A stretch of 64,000 nt of DNA from the NCBI RefSeq assembly GCF_041053055.1, contig NZ_CP163443.1:7981001-8045000 (forward strand), in the 5' to 3' direction. The stretch is from Streptomyces sp. R41. GTDB taxonomy: Bacteria > Actinomycetota > Actinomycetes > Streptomycetales > Streptomycetaceae. A program made the position numbers and the translations under genes. The notes below the pieces were generated by a model. It worked only from the letters and a program-made list of their open reading frames with translations. It was not told where the DNA came from and did not search any database. Positions 60,632-64,000 of the stretch are shown here, piece after piece; position 1 is the stretch's first letter; the number at the start of each line of letters is the position of its first letter.

Positions 60632-62023
60632 ATGGCACCCGGCCTTCCTACCGCCATGGACCGACCGCACTTCATCGGCATCGGCGGCGCCGGGATGTCG
60701 GGCATCGCGAAGATCCTCGCTCAGCGCGGGGCCAAGGTGGCGGGCAGCGACGCGAAAGAGTCCGCGACCGCCGAGGCCCTGCGCGCGCTCGGCGCGACGG
60801 TGCACATCGGGCACGCGGCCGACCATCTGGCGTCCGACGCCACCTGCGTCGTGGTCTCCTCCGCGATCCGCCCGGACAACCCGGAGCTGGCCCGCGCCGC
60901 GGAGCTCGGCATCCCGGTGGTCCACCGCTCGGACGCCCTCGCTCGGCTGATGGACGAGCTGCGCCCGATCGCTGTCGCCGGCACCCATGGCAAGACGACG
61001 ACGACGTCGATGCTGGCGGTGTCCCTGTCCACTCTGGGCCTGTCCCCGTCGTACGCGATCGGCGGCGACCTCGACGCCCCCGGTTCGAACGCCCTGCACG
61101 GCGAGGGCGAGATCTTCGTCGCCGAGGCCGACGAGTCGGACCGCAGCTTCCACAAGTACGCGCCCGAGGTGGCGATCGTGCTGAACGTGGAACTGGACCA
61201 CCACGCCAACTACGCGTCCATGGACGAGATCTACGAGTCCTTCGAGACGTTCGTGGACCGCGTCACCGAGGGCGGCACGCTGGTGATCTCGGCGGACCAC
61301 GAGGGCGCGCGCGAGCTGACACGCCGCGTGACGGCCGCGGACGTCCGTGTGGTGACGTACGGCGACGCGGCGGACGCGGACGTCCGTGTGCTCTCCGTGG
61401 TCCCGCAGGGCCTGAAGAGCGAGGTGACGGTACTCCTGGACGGCTCGGAGCTGACCTTCACGGTCTCCGTCCCCGGCCGTCACTACGCGCACAACGCGGT
61501 GGCGGCGCTGGCGGCGGGCGTGGCGCTCGGCATCCCGGCGGCCGAGCTGGCACCCGCACTCGCCTCCTACACCGGTGTGAAGCGCCGTCTCCAGCTGAAG
61601 GGCGAGCAGGCGGGCGTCCAGGTCATCGACTCCTACGCGCACCACCCGACCGAGATGACGGCCGACCTGGAGGCGATGCGCGCGGCGGCCGGTGACGCCC
61701 GCATCCTCGTGGTCTTCCAGCCCCACCTGTTCTCCCGCACCCAGGAGCTGGGCAAGGAGATGGGCGAGGCGCTGTCCCTCGCGGACGCCTCGATCGTCCT
61801 GGACATCTACCCGGCCCGTGAGGACCCGATCCCGGGCGTCACCAGCGAGCTGATCATCGACGCGGCACGGGCGGCGGGCGCGGACGTGACGCCGGTCCAC
61901 GACAAGGGCGAGGTGCCCTCCGTCGTCGCGGGAATGGCGAAGCCCGGTGATCTCGTTCTCACCATGGGCGCGGGTGACGTCACGGACCTCGGACCCGAGA
62001 TCCTGACCCGCCTGTCGAAGTAG
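60632..62023 (+). CDS. murC: UDP-N-acetylmuramate--L-alanine ligase
   Basis: A 463-residue Mur ligase that adds L-Ala to UDP-MurNAc in peptidoglycan synthesis. Motifs are 'FIGIGGAGMSGIAKIL' (UDP-sugar binding), the ATP loop 'IAVAGTHGKTTTTSMLAV', 'VAEADESDRSF', 'LNVELDHHANYASM' and 'IDSYAHHPTEM'. The start is ATG 60632 (GGGGAG upstream); ATG 60656 is closer to the usual N terminus. Unlike the mur genes of the main dcw cluster it stands alone here, as I recall for S. coelicolor SCO6060. msrB follows 35 nt later. Confidence 0.96.
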   Translation: MAPGLPTAMDRPHFIGIGGAGMSGIAKILAQRGAKVAGSDAKESATAEALRALGATVHIGHAADHLASDATCVVVSSAIRPDNPELARAAELGIPVVHRSDALARLMDELRPIAVAGTHGKTTTTSMLAVSLSTLGLSPSYAIGGDLDAPGSNALHGEGEIFVAEADESDRSFHKYAPEVAIVLNVELDHHANYASMDEIYESFETFVDRVTEGGTLVISADHEGARELTRRVTAADVRVVTYGDAADADVRVLSVVPQGLKSEVTVLLDGSELTFTVSVPGRHYAHNAVAALAAGVALGIPAAELAPALASYTGVKRRLQLKGEQAGVQVIDSYAHHPTEMTADLEAMRAAAGDARILVVFQPHLFSRTQELGKEMGEALSLADASIVLDIYPAREDPIPGVTSELIIDAARAAGADVTPVHDKGEVPSVVAGMAKPGDLVLTMGAGDVTDLGPEILTRLSK

Positions 62024-62058
62024 CCATACGCCGTATTTGTAGTGAGGGGTTGAGCTTC

Positions 62059-62466
62059 ATGTCGTACGACATCGAAAAGCCGGACGAGCAGTGGCGCGCG
62101 GAGCTGACCCCGGCCGAGTACACGGTCCTTCGCAAGGCGGGCACCGAGCCCGCCTTCACGGGTGAGTACACCGACACCAAGACCAAGGGCGTCTACTCCT
62201 GTCGCGCCTGTGGCGCCGAACTCTTCACGTCCAACGAGAAGTTCGAGTCGCACTGCGGCTGGCCGTCCTTCTTCGACCCGAAGGACACCGACGCGGTCGA
62301 GCTGATCGAGGACCGGTCGCACGGGATGATGCGGACGGAGGTGCGGTGCGCTCGGTGCGGGTCGCATCTCGGGCATGTGTTCGAGGGTGAGGGGTATGCG
62401 ACCCCGACCGACCAGCGGTACTGCATCAACTCCATCTCGTTGCGGCTGGCGCCCGACGAGACGTGA
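62059..62466 (+). CDS. msrB: Peptide-methionine (R)-S-oxide reductase
   Basis: A 135-residue MsrB. Zinc ligands are the two CxxC pairs ('YSCRACGAEL' and 'VRCARCGSHLGH'), and the catalytic Cys is in 'RYCINSISL'. 'ESHCGWPSFF' matches the family. It repairs oxidised methionine using thioredoxin. ATG 62059 is preferred; a TTG 9 nt earlier is possible. It follows murC in the same direction with a short gap. Confidence 0.95.
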   Translation: MSYDIEKPDEQWRAELTPAEYTVLRKAGTEPAFTGEYTDTKTKGVYSCRACGAELFTSNEKFESHCGWPSFFDPKDTDAVELIEDRSHGMMRTEVRCARCGSHLGHVFEGEGYATPTDQRYCINSISLRLAPDET

Positions 62467-62726
62467 GCCGGCGCCCTGATCCGGCCGCCTGTGGGCCGAT
62501 CGTGATTGCGCGGTGACTCCGCAGGCACCACGGCAAGCCCAATCGGGAGACGCTGCCGGCGCAGAGCAAGGCTGGTGAAATTCCAGTACAAAGCGTGCGT
62601 TGATTGAACGGCCCTTAAATGTCGATATGCAGTTATGGTGACCAATAGTGGCTTGGTGAATCGAACGCATGGCGGAAGTGGCTGCCGGCCGTGGTGACGT
62701 GCGGAACTCCGCCGCGTCGGGTGCGG

Positions 62727-62975
62727 TCAGTCGATGAAGTCGGCGATGAGGGTGGCGAATTCGTCGGGGGTGGCCAGGCGGATGCCGAGGGTTTCGGCCT
62801 TGGCGCGTTTGGATCCGGCGCCTTCTCCGGCGACGACCAGGGTGGTCTTCTTGGAGACGCTGGAGGAGGAGCGGCCGCCGGCGCGTTCTATGAGCTCGGC
62901 CGACGCCTTCACCGCGTCCTCGACCGCCTGCGCGTAGGCGGCGGCATCCACGATCACTGCAGCAGGTGTTGTCAT
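62727..62975 (-). CDS. BRCT-domain fragment, probably truncated
   Basis: An 82-residue frame from ATG 62975. The part '[54 protein letters not shown]' is the second half of a BRCT domain of the DNA-ligase type ('[21 protein letters not shown]'). The usual first strand ('GKTFVVTG') is absent and the sequence before it is short. No good ribosome binding site is visible. It may be the end of a lost exonuclease or ligase-like gene, or a tiny free BRCT protein. Confidence 0.6.
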   Translation of the reverse strand: MTTPAAVIVDAAAYAQAVEDAVKASAELIERAGGRSSSSVSKKTTLVVAGEGAGSKRAKAETLGIRLATPDEFATLIADFID

Positions 62976-63126
62976 GCCCGCCATCCTGCCTGCCACCACT
63001 GACAACGCCCCGGGCGCGCGCTTCACCGCTCGCGGCAAGTGGCGGTGGACCTCGCGCCTCGGTCCCGGGAACCGGGTCCGATTCCCGTCTCGGCTCGGAG
63101 GCGTACGTTCAGCGCGCGAGACATGA

Positions 63127-63158
63127 CTGAGGGGCCGGCGAACGTGCCGGCCCCTCAG
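63127..63158 (-). terminator. Terminator downstream of tRNA-Met
   Basis: CTGAGGGGCCGGC (63127-63139) pairs perfectly with GCCGGCCCCTCAG (63146-63158), 13 bp with a 6-nt loop, 7 nt after the tRNA 3' end on the minus strand. Confidence 0.85.
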
Positions 63159-63165
63159 GTTTCAG

Positions 63166-63239
63166 TAGCGGGGACAGGATTTGAACCTGCGACCTCTGGG
63201 TTATGAGCCCAGCGAGCTACCGAGCTGCTCCACCCCGCG
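63166..63239 (-). tRNA. Initiator tRNA-fMet (anticodon CAU)
   Basis: A 74-nt cloverleaf on the minus strand beginning CGCGGGGTGGAGCAGCTCGG and ending CCCCGCTA. The anticodon arm CTGGG-CTCATAA-CCCAG has the three G-C pairs that mark initiator tRNAs, and the T arm is GCAGGTTCAAATCCTGT. The first base C1 faces U72, so the acceptor end is unpaired, another initiator feature. The CCA end is not encoded. Confidence 0.95.
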
Positions 63240-63584
63240 TCGTAGTAGCAACTCTACGTCAAGTTTCGCGGCCCCCACACCAAGATCGCCCGTCGGCACC
63301 GGTGATTGAGCCCGCGGCGATGTGCCGCCCGGCCATGGCGACTGCGAGCGACGGCACGACGGCGGCAACCCGGCGCGCGGCGCAAACCCTGCCCGACGGC
63401 CGCGTCGACCGCCGCTGGCGCACTCCCCGCGGCCCGCCGTCGAACCGATCGCCGCCTGGGCCGGAGCGCCTCGATGAGGTCGCGTCATCCTGCAGGGCGG
63501 GCGAGACGCAGTCCGCCGACAAGGGCGCGTCCCAGCTCGCTTCGGCCGTCACGCCGCCGGCAACGGCCGCTCATCCCGCCCGCA
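63240..63584. other. Intergenic stretch without recognisable gene
   Basis: About 345 bp between the tRNA and the partial TetR gene. Open frames exist on both strands because of the GC content, but none has a ribosome binding site or recognisable domain. It should contain the tRNA promoter close to 63240-63290. Confidence 0.5.
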
Positions 63585-64000
63585 TCAGCAGGCGGGCCAG
63601 GCGCGCATCGCCAGGGCCGCGACCCCTTCGAGGTCCGCGCGGCCGGCGCCGTCCTGGGCCTGTCGCGACATGCCCTGCTGGGTGGCCGCGCAGAAGGTGG
63701 CGAGGGCGGCCACGTCGGTGTCGGCGGGCAACCGTCCCGTCCGCACGTCCTCGGCGATCCGGTCGGCGAGGACCTGCTTGAACGCCATACGCCCCGCCCG
63801 CAACTCCTCGGCAACCTCGGCGCTGCCCGGCCCGTGCGCCGCCGTCGCACTGATGATCAGGCAGCCGGGCGGATGAGTCCGGTCGGTGTACATGGCGGCG
63901 GACTCGCGCAGCAGACGTTCGACGGCCCGGAAGGCGGTGGGTTCCTCGGCCAGCGCCCGTGCGACGAACGCCCCGTACTTCTCCGAGTAGAGCCGCACAC
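63585..64000 (-). CDS. TetR-family regulator, C-terminal part (partial)
   Basis: A frame that runs off the right edge, about 138 residues in the window. 'LYSEKYGAFVARALAEEPTAFRAVERLLRESAAMYTDRTHPPGCLIISATAAHGPGSAEVAEEL' is typical of the ligand domain of AcrR/TetR regulators (the TetR_C with 'PGCL' motif). The N-terminal helix-turn-helix lies outside the window, so the apparent GTG/ATG near 63998 is not its start. Confidence 0.85.
   Translation of the reverse strand, partial: VRLYSEKYGAFVARALAEEPTAFRAVERLLRESAAMYTDRTHPPGCLIISATAAHGPGSAEVAEELRAGRMAFKQVLADRIAEDVRTGRLPADTDVAALATFCAATQQGMSRQAQDGAGRADLEGVAALAMRAWPAC

Noticed and set aside
63203..63781. A + strand frame across the tRNA and the partial TetR gene
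   Set aside because: It crosses the tRNA gene and is antisense to a clear TetR domain; composition is that of a random GC-rich frame.

Overview
The window looks like a chromosomal segment of a Streptomyces (very high GC, strong G/C third-position bias, frequent GTG/TTG starts, GGAGG-type ribosome binding sites). It carries the sporulation regulator gene whiI and a GerW-type sporulation gene. From memory, the gene order (fatty-acid oxidation pair, RNase D, whiI, DUF3000, hemE ... heme genes ... murC, msrB) matches the S. coelicolor SCO602x-SCO606x core region. No phage, plasmid, CRISPR or transposase genes were seen.

Layout. (1) 0-8.6 kb: a poly-gamma-glutamate (PGA) type locus with a CapA/PgsA lipoprotein, a large double-HAMP membrane protein without a kinase domain, PgsB, PgsC and an NlpC/P60 hydrolase. 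A divergent secreted protein that may be a PGA hydrolase lies beside it. (2) 8.7-26.7 kb: core genes, namely a beta-propeller protein, fadB/thiolase, a LacI regulator, RNase D, whiI, hemE, rhomboid, an FAD disulfide reductase, and the coproporphyrin-route heme genes cgoX(hemY) and chdC(hemQ). Inside this block is a deletion scar that fuses remnants of a beta-mannosidase and a sugar ABC permease (14.5-15.8 kb). (3) 26.7-43.5 kb: a secreted tripeptidyl aminopeptidase, then a TIGR04222 membrane protein, two DUF4142 paralogues and an MNIO (DUF692) oxidase. These are followed by TetR-controlled small operons with visible palindromic operators, a peptidyl-tRNA hydrolase, an ABC exporter, a polysaccharide deacetylase and a PAS-PAS-GAF-PP2C phosphatase.

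(4) 43.5-48.8 kb: a decayed accessory island. It holds a frameshifted cucumopine-synthase-like gene, fragments of an FAD amine oxidase and a carbamoyltransferase, an intact xanthine dehydrogenase large subunit without its partner subunits, an intact guanine/nucleoside deaminase and a frameshifted SRPBCC gene. Its right edge abuts a histidine phosphatase that seems to have lost its RNase H half. (5) 49.7-64 kb: PPK2, a short threonyl-tRNA synthetase behind an apparent threonine attenuator (leader peptide with three consecutive Thr codons, then a terminator hairpin), gerW, a PhoX-like phosphatase, a slipin, SulP transporter plus carbonic anhydrase, zapE, a RibD-like reductase, murC, msrB, initiator tRNA-Met and a partial TetR gene.

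The most interesting regions are the PGA locus, the MNIO/DUF4142/TIGR04222 neighbourhood, the thrS attenuator and the two genome-decay scars. Family assignments rest on recognising motifs by eye. No database search was run.
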